Assembly: GCF_024539815.1 (NCBI RefSeq)
Contig: NZ_JAHHIU010000113.1
Location: 9,382 to 51,493 of the forward strand
DNA: 42,112 nt
From: Streptomyces hayashii
GTDB taxonomy: Bacteria; Actinomycetota; Actinomycetes; Streptomycetales; Streptomycetaceae
Direction of reading: 5' to 3'
This document shows, piece by piece, positions 31,447 through 39,494 of this stretch. The notes beneath the pieces were generated by a model that saw only the letters and a list, made by a program, of their open reading frames with translations, did no database searches and was not told the origin of the DNA. The position numbers were made by a program, and so were the translations under genes. Every line of letters begins with the position of its first letter. Positions within the stretch are counted from its first letter, which is position 1.

Positions 31447-32274
31447 ATGGCGATGGTCGACACCGGCGGCGTCCGGTTGCACGTACAGCGGATCGGCCCC
31501 CGGGCGGGCCGGCCGGTCACCGCGACCGTGGTGCTGGTGCACGGTCTGCTCACCGACAGCCTGGCGAGCTACTACTTCACCGTCGCACCCGCGTTCGCGG
31601 CAGCCGGGCTCGACGTGGTCATGTACGACCTGCGCGGGCACGGCCGCAGCGAACGCCCCGCGCACGGGTACACGCTGGACCACAACATCGACGACCTGGA
31701 GGCGCTGCTCGACCGGCTGGCGGTGCCCGGTCCCGTGCATCTGGTGGGCAACTCCTACGGCGGCACGATCGCGTTCGGTTTCGCCGCCCGGCACCCCGAA
31801 CGGGCGGCGAGCGTCAGCCTCATCGAGTCGGAACCGGCCACCGCGGCCTGGGCGGTGAAGCTCGACGGCATCCTGGACCGCGTCGTCACCCAGCTCGCCC
31901 ACAACGAGCCGGACGCGATCCGCTGGATCTCCGCCCACCGAGGGCACAACACCGCACGCCTGGCCAAGGGCGCGGCCCGGCTGGCCCGTGAGACCACCCT
32001 CGGCCGGGACATACCGGCCAGCCGGGTGCTGACGGACGCTCAGATCGCGGCGGTGCGCTGTCCGGTGCTCGGTCTGTACGGGGGTGACTCCGACCTCGCC
32101 GAGCTCGCGCCGCGGCTGGAGGCGGCACTGCCGGACTGCCGGACCGTGGTGGTCCCGGGACATGAGCACTCGGTCCTGGTGGAGGCGTCCGGGACGGTCG
32201 GCGGGCACGTCCTCGCGCTCGTCGAAGAGGTCGAGCGCACAGTCGGACGGGTGACGGCGGAGGCGGCCGGGTGA
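31447..32274 (+). CDS. Alpha/beta hydrolase (possible chain-releasing thioesterase)
   Basis: A 275-residue alpha/beta-hydrolase fold enzyme. It has the oxyanion loop VLVHGLLTD (about 29-37), MYDLRGHGRSERP, the nucleophile elbow GNSYGG with S103, the acid probably in LYGGDSDLAEL, and the catalytic His in PGHEHSVLVEA (H239 or H241). No signal peptide. ATG 31447 lies 3 bases after the ACP stop, with GGAGG 11 bases upstream; ATG 31453 is an alternative. Placed between the ACP and the glycosyltransferase, it is a good candidate for releasing the acyl chain from the carrier, because neither synthase has a thioesterase domain. Ester or lactone hydrolysis is also possible. Confidence 0.86.
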   Translation: MAMVDTGGVRLHVQRIGPRAGRPVTATVVLVHGLLTDSLASYYFTVAPAFAAAGLDVVMYDLRGHGRSERPAHGYTLDHNIDDLEALLDRLAVPGPVHLVGNSYGGTIAFGFAARHPERAASVSLIESEPATAAWAVKLDGILDRVVTQLAHNEPDAIRWISAHRGHNTARLAKGAARLARETTLGRDIPASRVLTDAQIAAVRCPVLGLYGGDSDLAELAPRLEAALPDCRTVVVPGHEHSVLVEASGTVGGHVLALVEEVERTVGRVTAEAAG

Positions 32275-33437
32275 GCCGATTCCTGTTCGTGGTGCCGCCG
32301 TTGACGGGACACATCAACCCCGCCGTCGGCGTCGCCGCCGAACTCGTCGCACGCGGCCACCGGGTGGCATGGGCCTGTTCCGATCCGGCGCTGGTGGCCC
32401 GGCTGGCGGGCCCCGCGGCCGGACCGGTCCTGGCCTGTGCCGGGGCGCCGCAGGGCGAGCGGCCGGCCGAGCTGCGCGGGCCGGAGGCGCTGAAGTTCCT
32501 GTGGGAGTGGTATCTGCTGCCGCTGGCGGAGGCGATGGCCCCGGGCGTCCGGGCCGCGGTCGAGGAGTTCCGGCCGGACGTCGTCGTCGCCGACCAGCAG
32601 GCCTTCGCGGGCGCGTTGGTCGCGGAGCGGCTGGGCCTGCCGTGGGCGACCTCGGCGACGACGTCGGCGGAGTTCACCGACCCGCTCGCCGGGCTGCCCA
32701 AGGTCGCCGAGTGGCTGCGGCGGCGGCTGGCCGCACTGCGCGAGACCGTCGGCGACCCGGCCGCAACCGCCGACCCCCGCTTCTCCCCGCATCTCGTCCT
32801 CGCTTTCAGCACACCGGAGTTGGCGGGGGACGCGCACGACGGGGTCTGCTGGGTCGGGCCGTCGATCACGTCCCGGCCGTCCGCGGCCGGCTTCCCCTGG
32901 GAGTGGCTCGACGACGGCCGCGGCACCGTCCTGGTCACCCTGGGCACCGCGAACGCCGACGTCGGCGGCCGGTTCCTCGACGAGTGCCGGGACGCGTTGC
33001 GGGAGCGGGCCGGCCGGGTGCAGACGGTGATCGTCGACCCCGGCGGCACGCTGTCGGCGCACGGCGACGACAAGGACGTGCTGATCGTGCCGTCCGTGCC
33101 GCAACTCGCCCTGCTGGAAAGGGGGGTCGAGGCGGTCGTGTGCCACGCCGGGCACAACAGCGTGTGCGAGGCGCTGTGGCACGGGACGCCGCTGGTGGTG
33201 GCCCCCATCCGCGACGACCAGCCGGTCGTGGCCGGCCAGGTCGTGGCCGCGGGGGCCGGGGTGCGGGTGCGGTTCGGCCGGGTCACCGCCCGTCAGCTCG
33301 GCGCGGCGGTCGACTCCGTCCTCGACGACCCCGCACACCGCGTCGCGGCCGACCGGATCGGCACGGCGTTCCGCGCCGCGGGCGGCGCCCCGGCCGCCGC
33401 GGCCCGACTCGACGAACTGGCCAGGGAGTCCCGATGA
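32271..33437 (+). CDS. UGT-type (GT1) glycosyltransferase
   Basis: A 388-residue GT-B glycosyltransferase of the UGT/MGT class that transfers a nucleotide-activated sugar to a small hydrophobic acceptor. The N-terminal acceptor domain begins FLFVVPPLTGHINPAVGVA (residues 4-22, family pattern P..GH.NP). The C-terminal donor site has CHAGHNSVCEAL (291-302) and RDDQPVVAGQ with D315, D316 and Q317, which bind the sugar. GTG 32271 overlaps the hydrolase stop by 4 bases (GTGA), and its stop overlaps the methyltransferase start (ATGA). In this operon the acceptor should be the synthase product, making a glycoside or glycolipid. No sugar-biosynthesis genes are nearby, so a common UDP- or dTDP-sugar is likely. 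Confidence 0.9.
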   Translation: MSRFLFVVPPLTGHINPAVGVAAELVARGHRVAWACSDPALVARLAGPAAGPVLACAGAPQGERPAELRGPEALKFLWEWYLLPLAEAMAPGVRAAVEEFRPDVVVADQQAFAGALVAERLGLPWATSATTSAEFTDPLAGLPKVAEWLRRRLAALRETVGDPAATADPRFSPHLVLAFSTPELAGDAHDGVCWVGPSITSRPSAAGFPWEWLDDGRGTVLVTLGTANADVGGRFLDECRDALRERAGRVQTVIVDPGGTLSAHGDDKDVLIVPSVPQLALLERGVEAVVCHAGHNSVCEALWHGTPLVVAPIRDDQPVVAGQVVAAGAGVRVRFGRVTARQLGAAVDSVLDDPAHRVAADRIGTAFRAAGGAPAAAARLDELARESR

Positions 33438-34501
33438 GCGACAAGACCGAGCGCGCCGAGCGGATCGCCGAGCTGCGGCCCGTCTACCAGGCGGACATCG
33501 CCGCCGGGCTGGACCGCTTCTTCGAGCCCCGGCGCACCAGTTGCCCCTGGTGCGGCTCGCCGGAGCTGACCACCCGGCTGCGCACCACCGACCTGCTCCA
33601 GCACAAGCCGGGCCGGTTCGTCCTCGACCGGTGCGAGGGCTGCGGGCACACCTTCCAGAACCCCCGGCTGAACGAGCAGGGGCTGGAGTTCTACTACCGG
33701 GACTTCTACGACGGGCTCGGCGAGAAGAAGCTCGGCGACACCTTCGGGAGCCGGACGAAGATGTACCGGGGGCGGGCGGAATCGATGCTGCCGCACGACC
33801 CCGAGCCGAAGACCTGGCTGGACGTCGGCACCGGGCACGGTCACTTCTGCGCGGCCGCGCGCGAGGTGCTGCCCCACACGGCGTTCGACGGGCTCGACTT
33901 CACCGACGGCGTCGAACTCGCCGAACGGGAGGGCCGGGTGGAGCGTGGTCACCGCGGCGACTTCCCCGGGCTCGCGGGCGAACTGGCCGGCCGCTACGAC
34001 GTGGTGAGCATGTTCCACTACCTGGAGCACAGCACCGATCCCGACCGCGAACTGCGCGCCGCGCACGAGACGGTACGGCCCGGCGGGCATCTCCTGATCG
34101 AGGTGCCCGACCCCGAGAGCCGTTACGCGAGACTGCTGGGCCGCCGGTGGCTGCCCTGGCTCCAGCCGCAGCATCTGCACTTCGTGCCGGTGGCCAATCT
34201 GCGCGCACGGCTCCAGGATCTGGGCTTCACGGTGGTGGCCGAGCAGCACGCCGAGCCGCACGACCCGGTGGACCTGCTGGCCGCGGTCTGGCTGACGCTG
34301 GACCACGCGGCCCCGCGCGACGACGCGCCGTGGCTGCCCCGGCCGCCGAGCGGACCGCGTCGCGCGCTGCGTGCGGCGCTGCTGCTCGCCGGGATCCCGG
34401 CGCTGGTGGCGGGCACCCTCCTCGACCGGTTCGCGGTGCGGCCGCTGTCCCGGCGGCTGGGAGTGTCGAACGCGTACCGGATCGTGGCCCGGCGCGACTG
34501 A
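33434..34501 (+). CDS. Class I SAM methyltransferase with zinc ribbon and C-terminal hydrophobic tail
   Basis: A 355-residue methyltransferase. The N-terminal part has a four-cysteine zinc ribbon (C37-x2-C40 and C67-x2-C70, as CPWC and CEGC), typical of SAM enzymes acting on sugars and surface glycoconjugates. SAM motif I is TWLDVGTGHGHF, followed by an acidic residue in GLDFTDG. VVSMFHYLEHSTDPDREL and RPGGHLLIEVPDPES are the usual later motifs. Near the C-terminus AALLLAGIPALVAGTLLDRF is hydrophobic enough to contact or cross the membrane. ATG 33434 overlaps the glycosyltransferase stop (ATGA). The context points to methylation of the attached sugar or of the lipid product. Confidence 0.87.
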   Translation: MSDKTERAERIAELRPVYQADIAAGLDRFFEPRRTSCPWCGSPELTTRLRTTDLLQHKPGRFVLDRCEGCGHTFQNPRLNEQGLEFYYRDFYDGLGEKKLGDTFGSRTKMYRGRAESMLPHDPEPKTWLDVGTGHGHFCAAAREVLPHTAFDGLDFTDGVELAEREGRVERGHRGDFPGLAGELAGRYDVVSMFHYLEHSTDPDRELRAAHETVRPGGHLLIEVPDPESRYARLLGRRWLPWLQPQHLHFVPVANLRARLQDLGFTVVAEQHAEPHDPVDLLAAVWLTLDHAAPRDDAPWLPRPPSGPRRALRAALLLAGIPALVAGTLLDRFAVRPLSRRLGVSNAYRIVARRD

Positions 34502-34532
34502 CGGACAGATGCGCACGCGGGTGTCGTCGTGC

Positions 34533-34570
34533 TAGCTTTCGCGCGTCCCATCGACAGGAATCCTGTTGAT
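34533..34570 (+). promoter_or_regulatory. Promoter -10 and 21-bp operator before the esterase gene
   Basis: TAGCTT at 34533-34538 is a good -10. Just downstream, ATCGACAGGA (34550-34559) and TCCTGTTGAT (34561-34570) form an inverted repeat around one base, with a single mismatch. A repressor bound there would block transcription start. No -35 of note is visible. The site resembles TetR-type operators, but no TetR gene is adjacent. Confidence 0.55.
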
Positions 34571-34601
34571 AGACGGTGCAGCTCGACGAACGGAACCCCG
34601 C

Positions 34602-35555
34602 ATGTCCATCCTGGCCAGACCGGCGGTGGCCGCCCTCGCCGCCAAGACGATGCAGAGCCTCACCCGGCTGGCGAGCCGCCGCTCGGGCGGCCCCGGGTCG
34701 ACAGCGGCCTGGCAGGCCAGGTTCCCCGAATACCCGCGCGCCGCCACGGCGGCGACGGTCCCCACGTCCGTCGCGCCCGCCCAGGTCACCGTCTACGCGC
34801 CGCCCGCCGGGACGGCGACCCGGCCCCCCGTGCACGTCAACTTCCACGGCGGCGGCTACGTCATCTCGATGCCGGCGATGGACGACGCGCTCTGCCGGTT
34901 CCTCGCGGCCGAGGCGGGCGTGGTCGTCGTCAACGTCCAGTACGTCGTCGCGCCGCAGCACCCCTTCCCCGCACCGCCCGCCCAGGCGTACGACGTCGTG
35001 CGCTGGGTCGCCGAGCACGGCGCCGAGCACGGATGGGACGGCGGGCGGCTCACGGTGGGCGGACAGAGCGCGGGCGGCGGACTCGCCGCGGCCGTGGCCC
35101 GCCAGGCCCATGAACAGGCCGGGCCCGAGATCGCGCTCCAGGTGCTGCACTATCCCCCGCTGGACCTCGCGACCCCCGCCAGGGACAAGAAGTCCGCCGT
35201 CGACAAGCCCGTGCTGCGCCCCTGGATGGGGGAGATCTTCGACGCGTCCTATGTGCCGGACCCCCGTGAGCGCGCCCACCGCCTCGTCTCCCCCGCCGGG
35301 GCGTCGGACACCGCCGACCTGACGGGCATCGCCCCCGCACTGGTGATCACGGCCGAGCACGACCTGCTCAGGGCCGAGGCCGTCCGTTACGCCGAGCGGC
35401 TGGACGCGTGCGGCGCCCTCGTGGAGCACCACGACGTCGCCGGAGCCGACCACGGCTACGACGCCGACGACGACGACCGGGCACGCGTCGTCTACGCGCT
35501 GATCGCCCGGCACATCAGACAGGCCACCGGCGTCGAGGCGCCCGCCGTTCCCTGA
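34602..35555 (+). CDS. HSL-family alpha/beta hydrolase (esterase/lipase)
   Basis: A 317-residue esterase of the hormone-sensitive-lipase family. The oxyanion motif HGGGY starts at H82, the nucleophile elbow is GGQSAGG with S156, the acid is D254 in TAEHDLL and the base is H284 in GADHGY, so the triad is complete. The first 30 residues (ARPAVAALAAKTMQSLTRLA) are hydrophobic/amphipathic but lack a clear cleavage site. It should hydrolyse short acyl esters. It is 100 bases behind the methyltransferase, with its own promoter and operator, so it is either an independently regulated member of the synthase cluster or a neighbour. ATG 34602 has only a weak GGAA ribosome site. Confidence 0.88.
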   Translation: MSILARPAVAALAAKTMQSLTRLASRRSGGPGSTAAWQARFPEYPRAATAATVPTSVAPAQVTVYAPPAGTATRPPVHVNFHGGGYVISMPAMDDALCRFLAAEAGVVVVNVQYVVAPQHPFPAPPAQAYDVVRWVAEHGAEHGWDGGRLTVGGQSAGGGLAAAVARQAHEQAGPEIALQVLHYPPLDLATPARDKKSAVDKPVLRPWMGEIFDASYVPDPRERAHRLVSPAGASDTADLTGIAPALVITAEHDLLRAEAVRYAERLDACGALVEHHDVAGADHGYDADDDDRARVVYALIARHIRQATGVEAPAVP

Positions 35556-35616
35556 CCGGTGGACGCGCCCGGCCGGGGCAGGCCTGCGAAGCGGACCACG
35601 CGGGGCGCACCCGGGG

Positions 35617-36129
35617 CTACTTGATGAGCGCGTTCGCCACCACCACGATCACCCCGAGCAGCGCGTCCACGACTCCGATCAGCACCGCCGCCGCCCACGA
35701 GCGGTGCGACCAGCGGGCGGTGATCAGTCCGAGGCCGAAGAGCAGGGCGATGTTGAGGGCGAACGCCGGGTACTCCACGCCGTTCGCCGGCCACCAGCCC
35801 AGGCCCGCGCCCGCCAGCACCAGCACCGTCGGCACGACCGCCGCGACCAGGGGCCACTCGTCGCGCAGGGCGCGCAGGGCGTCCCCGCGGCGGTGCGGGG
35901 CGCGATCGGCGATGTAGTGCGCGTAGCCGTGCGCGAGGGCGGAGGCGAGCGCCGTCACCAGCAGCCAGGCCGCGTCGTAGCGGCGGCTGTTGCGGGAGGA
36001 GTGCCCGTACTGGGTGAGCGCGGCGACCATCGAGCTGGCCAGCACCGCGCCGTAGACGCCGCCGAAGAGGAGGGCCTCACGGGCGTCGTGCCCGTGCCCG
36101 CGGTCCCCGGCCGCCGTGTCGTCCGTCAT
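35617..36129 (-). CDS. Small integral membrane protein, unknown function
   Basis: A 170-residue membrane protein with about five hydrophobic segments (ALLFGGVYGAVLASSMVAAL, AAWLLVTALASALAHGYA, LVAAVVPTVLVLAGAGLG, FALNIALLFGLGLITA, AAVLIGVVDALLGVIVVVA). The N-terminal 15 residues are His/Asp/Gly-rich and probably cytosolic. No transporter or enzyme motif is recognisable. ATG 36129 follows the end of the LacI gene by 180 bases on the same strand. A perfect 11-bp dyad TGGAC-G-GTCCA at 36277-36287, similar to the LacI sites at 37369 and 37461, lies in that gap, so shared control is possible but unproven. Confidence 0.7.
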   Translation of the reverse strand: MTDDTAAGDRGHGHDAREALLFGGVYGAVLASSMVAALTQYGHSSRNSRRYDAAWLLVTALASALAHGYAHYIADRAPHRRGDALRALRDEWPLVAAVVPTVLVLAGAGLGWWPANGVEYPAFALNIALLFGLGLITARWSHRSWAAAVLIGVVDALLGVIVVVANALIK

Positions 36130-36241
36130 GCGCCCCACGATCACCCACGCCCGGACGACCCGCCAGTCCCCCCGGCCCGGCCGGTCCCGCCACCGCCCGC
36201 ACCGCCGCCCCGCCTGCGCCGTCCTGCCCGTGGGCCCCGGC

Positions 36242-36287
36242 GGCACGGCCGTGCCGCGCGAGGGCGCCGCACGACATGGACGGTCCA
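36242..36287. promoter_or_regulatory. Two palindromes between LacI gene and membrane protein gene
   Basis: GGCACGGCCGTGCC at 36242-36255 is a perfect 14-bp palindrome that could end the LacI transcript. TGGACGGTCCA at 36277-36287 is a perfect dyad around one base and differs from the LacI operator core TGGACCGGTCTA mainly by one missing base. The second could be an auxiliary operator or chance. Confidence 0.35.
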
Positions 36288-36311
36288 CGACGCCGCGGAC
36301 GGCCTACGGGA

Positions 36312-37364
36312 TCAGTCGCGGAGCGGGGTGGCCGCCGGAGCCGTCGTCCCCCGGATCTCCAGCAGCGGCGCGGCCAGCAGTACCCGCCCCTCTCCCCCGC
36401 GCCCCTCGATCCGGTCGAGGAGGCAGCGGGCCGCCCGGCGTCCGACCTCGTGGCCGGCGTTGTCCACGGTGGTCAGCCACAGATGGCGCAGCCGCGACGT
36501 GCTGGTGTTGTCGTAGCCCACCACGGAGAGGTCGCCGGGCACGCGCAGGCCCAGTTCCTCGGCCGCCGACAGCACGCCGACACAGGCGATGTCGTTGACG
36601 GCGAACACGGCGGTGGGCCGGTCCGGTCGGGCCAGCAGCCGTACGGCGGCGCGGTGCCCGCCCTCCTCGGTCATGTCGCTGGGCTCGACCACGGCCCCCC
36701 GCGCACCGTGCGCACGCATCACGGCTTCGAAGCTGCGCCGGCGCAGCTCGCCGACCGCGCCGTAGCCCGCGATGTGCGCGATGCGGCGGTGACCGAGCGC
36801 GAGAAGGTGCTCGGTGGCCAGGCGCGCGCCCTGCTCGTCGTCGCCCGCGACCACGTCGACGCCCGGCGGGACGGGCTCCCGGGCGCCGGCGACGACGACC
36901 GGGATCCGCTCGGCGACCGCGTCCAGCGCCGCCGGGTCGGGCAGGGTGCCGACGACCACCAGGCCGTCCGCCCCCAGGTCCAGGAAGGAGCCGGCCGGGT
37001 CCTGGCCGACGCGGCGGTTCAGGCGGGCGTCGGCGAGCAGCATGTGCAGACCGCTGGCGTGCAGCAGGGAGTTGAGGCCGTCCACGAGGTCGACGTACCA
37101 GGGGTTGCGCAGGTCGTGCAGCAGGACGCCGACCAGAGGGGTCCCCGTCCCCCCGCCGGGGCGCGGCCGGGCGGAGGGGAGGGCGCGTGCCTCGCTGAGG
37201 GTGCGCGCGGCCGTGTTGGGCCGGTAGCCGAGTTCGCGCACGGCGCGCAGCACGGCCTCCCGCTTCTCCTCGCGCACCTGCCCGGAGCCGCGCAGCACGA
37301 GGGAGACCAGCGATTTGGACACGCCGGCGCGGTCGGCGACGTCGCGGATGGTCGGTGGTCTCAT
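36312..37364 (-). CDS. LacI-family transcriptional regulator
   Basis: A 350-residue LacI/GalR repressor. The helix-turn-helix is at the extreme N-terminus (TIRDVADRAGVSKSLVSLVL, residues 5-24), followed by the hinge region. A periplasmic-binding-protein-like sugar domain then follows (PLVGVLLHDLRNPWYVDLVD through VVGYDNTSTSRLRHLWLTTV). Length is typical. ATG 37364 is preceded by a weak GGAACGG, and the operator TGGACCGTTCCA overlaps its untranslated region, which suggests autoregulation. It diverges from the Gfo/Idh/MocA oxidoreductase, whose -10 overlaps a second similar operator, so it very likely controls that gene in response to a sugar or polyol. Confidence 0.9.
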   Translation of the reverse strand: MRPPTIRDVADRAGVSKSLVSLVLRGSGQVREEKREAVLRAVRELGYRPNTAARTLSEARALPSARPRPGGGTGTPLVGVLLHDLRNPWYVDLVDGLNSLLHASGLHMLLADARLNRRVGQDPAGSFLDLGADGLVVVGTLPDPAALDAVAERIPVVVAGAREPVPPGVDVVAGDDEQGARLATEHLLALGHRRIAHIAGYGAVGELRRRSFEAVMRAHGARGAVVEPSDMTEEGGHRAAVRLLARPDRPTAVFAVNDIACVGVLSAAEELGLRVPGDLSVVGYDNTSTSRLRHLWLTTVDNAGHEVGRRAARCLLDRIEGRGGEGRVLLAAPLLEIRGTTAPAATPLRD

Positions 37365-37368
37365 GACT

Positions 37369-37472
37369 TGGACCGTTCCATGTCGCTGACCGGTTGTCAA
37401 TCGGGTGTAGGGACCTTGACACCCTGATCGGAGCGCCCTCAGGGTGGCCTGGACAGGACATGGACCGGTCTA
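37369..37472. promoter_or_regulatory. Pair of LacI-type operators in divergent promoter
   Basis: TGGACCGTTCCA (37369-37380) and TGGACCGGTCTA (37461-37472) are each palindromic at 10 of 12 positions with central CG, the hallmark of LacI-family operators. The first overlaps the lacI leader. The second abuts a -10-like TAATGT (37471-37476) of the oxidoreductase. TTGACA occurs on both strands between them (37400-37395 minus, 37416-37421 plus). Confidence 0.65.
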
Positions 37473-37502
37473 ATGTGCCGCGCAGGGCTGAGAGGAGCCG
37501 TC

Positions 37503-38672
37503 ATGGTGGACGCGCTCGGTGTCGCCGTCGTCGGGTTCGGCTGGATGGGCCGGGTGCACACCCAGGCGTACGCCCGGGTCCGGCACCACTACCCGGAGCT
37601 CGCCCTGCGCCCGGAGCTGGTCGTCGTCGCCGAGGAGGTCCCCGGCCGGGCCGAGGAGGCCGCCGAGCGGTTCGGCTTCACCGCCACCACCCGGAACTGG
37701 CGGGAGGTGGCCGCCGACCCGCGCGTGGGAGCCGTCAGCATCACCGCGCCGAACTTCCTGCACCGCGAGATCGGCGTCGCGATGGCCGAGGCCGGCAAGC
37801 ACATCTGGATCGAGAAGCCCGTGGGTCTCACGGTCGAGGACGCCCGCGCGGTGGCCGACGCGGTGGCCGCGGCGGGCGTGCAGGGCACGGTCGGCTTCAA
37901 CTACCGCAACGCCCCGGCCGTCGAGACGGCCCGCGACCTGATCGCGTCCGGCGAGCTCGGTGCGGTCACCCATGTCCGCGTGCGGCTCTTCAGCGACTAC
38001 GCCGCCCATCCGGACGGGGCCCTGACCTGGCGCTACGAGCGGGAGCACGGTGGCAGCGGCGTACTGGGCGACCTTGCCTCGCACGGCGCCGACCTGGCCC
38101 GCTTCCTGCTCGGGGAGATCACCGCGCTGACGGCCGACACGGCGGTCTTCGTACCCGAGCGGGCCCGCCCGACGGGCGCCACGGCGGGCCACGCGCGCGC
38201 CGCGGGCGGCGCGCGCGGCCCGGTCGAGAACGAGGACTACGTCAGCTGTCTGATGCGCTTCGCGTCCGGCGCCCGGGGCGTGCTGGAGGCGTGCCGGGTC
38301 TCCGTCGGCGAGCAGAACAACTACGGCTTCGAGGTGCACGGTACGAAGGGCGCGGTGTTCTGGGACTTCAGGCGGATGAACGAGTTGGGCGTCAGCCGCG
38401 GCACGGCCTATCAGGACCAGCCCGTCAGCACGGTGTACGTCGGTCCGGGCGACGGCGAGTTCGGGGCCTTCCAGCCGGGCGCCGCGAACGCCATGGGCTA
38501 TGACGACCTCAAGGTCGTCGAGGCGTACCGCTTCCTGCGCTCCGTCGCCGAGGGCGTCCCGCACGGGGCGACGCTCGCCGACGCCGTGGCCAGCGCGAGC
38601 GTGCTGGACGCGATGACCCGGTCCGCGCACAGCGGCGTCTGGACGGATGTGCACCCCCAGGGGTGGCGGTAG
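37503..38672 (+). CDS. Gfo/Idh/MocA-family oxidoreductase
   Basis: A 389-residue NAD(P)-dependent dehydrogenase for sugars, inositols or related polyols. The Rossmann motif is VAVVGFGWMGRVH (about 7-19), and the family signature is WIEKPVG with K105 of the EKP motif. The C-terminal alpha/beta domain has GGSGVLGDLASHGADLARFL, with the substrate-binding D/H pattern, and NNYGFEVHGTKGAV. ATG 37503 has GAGGAG with a 5-base spacer. It is divergent from a LacI repressor with two operators, so it is probably induced by its substrate or a derivative. The substrate is not predictable from sequence alone. Confidence 0.9.
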   Translation: MVDALGVAVVGFGWMGRVHTQAYARVRHHYPELALRPELVVVAEEVPGRAEEAAERFGFTATTRNWREVAADPRVGAVSITAPNFLHREIGVAMAEAGKHIWIEKPVGLTVEDARAVADAVAAAGVQGTVGFNYRNAPAVETARDLIASGELGAVTHVRVRLFSDYAAHPDGALTWRYEREHGGSGVLGDLASHGADLARFLLGEITALTADTAVFVPERARPTGATAGHARAAGGARGPVENEDYVSCLMRFASGARGVLEACRVSVGEQNNYGFEVHGTKGAVFWDFRRMNELGVSRGTAYQDQPVSTVYVGPGDGEFGAFQPGAANAMGYDDLKVVEAYRFLRSVAEGVPHGATLADAVASASVLDAMTRSAHSGVWTDVHPQGWR

Positions 38673-38797
38673 CACCACCGCGGGTCCGGTCCCCAGGCCC
38701 AGGGACGGCGGCCCCTGTGGGACGGCACGCTTCAGGGGTCGGCGAAAGCACGGACGCCGGCCGCCGAAACCGCCACACCGAGAACTCGGGGGAACCC

Positions 38798-39466
38798 ATG
38801 TCCGAAGCCGTCGCCCGCCGTACGACCGGCCTCGCGGCCCTCGTCGCCGCGATCGCCCTGATCGTCGAGGTGCCGCTGTACTTCGTCTACTCCGGCCCGC
38901 CGCCGGACGCGAACGTCCTGTCCCGGCTGCTGCTCGGGATCCTCGCGCTGGCCTCCCTGGTGGTGTTCTTCACCGCGTTCCGCGAACTCGTCGCCCGGGT
39001 CGCGCCCGAACACGGGTGGCTCGGCTCGATCGCCCTGTCCACCGGACTGGTCTACGCCACCGTCGTCCTGGTCTCGATGGGTCTGGAGGCGGGTGCGGTC
39101 ATCGCCGTGGACCACCCGATCGACCCGACGATCGACGTCAGCGGCACCTACATCCTGTACGGGTCGATCTCCCGCCTCATGCTGGGGCTGTTCCTGGCGG
39201 CGTTCGGCCACACGGTGACGCGCAGCGGTGTGCTGCCCCGCTGGACCGGCCGTTCCGCGTACGTCCTGGCGGGCGTCAACCTCCTCTTCGTGCCGTCGCT
39301 GTTCTTCGGCAACGACCCCGCGTTCTTCTACGCGGCGAACGGCTGGGGCACGACGGCGCTGATGGGGGCCGTCCTCAGCTACTGGCTGCTGGCCCTGGGC
39401 ATCACGGTGTACCGCGGCGCGGCCCGGGTCGCCCCGGCGGGCGCGTCACCCGCGCTGCACCGCTGA
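38798..39466 (+). CDS. Integral membrane protein, unknown function
   Basis: A 222-residue membrane protein with about six hydrophobic segments (GLAALVAAIALIVEVPLYFV, LLLGILALASLVVFFTAF, LGSIALSTGLVYATVVLVSM, ILYGSISRLMLGLFLAAFG, YVLAGVNLLFVPSLFF, TALMGAVLSYWLLALGITVY). It weakly recalls DUF4386-type proteins, but I am not sure. ATG 38798 follows GGGGGAAC. It is 125 bases behind the oxidoreductase on the same strand and may be co-transcribed or independent. A perfect 17-bp hairpin follows its stop. No catalytic motif is visible. Confidence 0.75.
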   Translation: MSEAVARRTTGLAALVAAIALIVEVPLYFVYSGPPPDANVLSRLLLGILALASLVVFFTAFRELVARVAPEHGWLGSIALSTGLVYATVVLVSMGLEAGAVIAVDHPIDPTIDVSGTYILYGSISRLMLGLFLAAFGHTVTRSGVLPRWTGRSAYVLAGVNLLFVPSLFFGNDPAFFYAANGWGTTALMGAVLSYWLLALGITVYRGAARVAPAGASPALHR

Positions 39467-39494
39467 GACGGGCCACGCCGCACCGAGAGCACAC

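Noticed and set aside
19489..35555. TTA (bldA-dependent) leucine codons in the synthase cluster
   Set aside because: I looked for in-frame TTA by eye; the few TTA strings I met (for example near 22830 and 34130) are out of frame, as parts of GCT TAC or CGT TAC. No evidence for bldA control.
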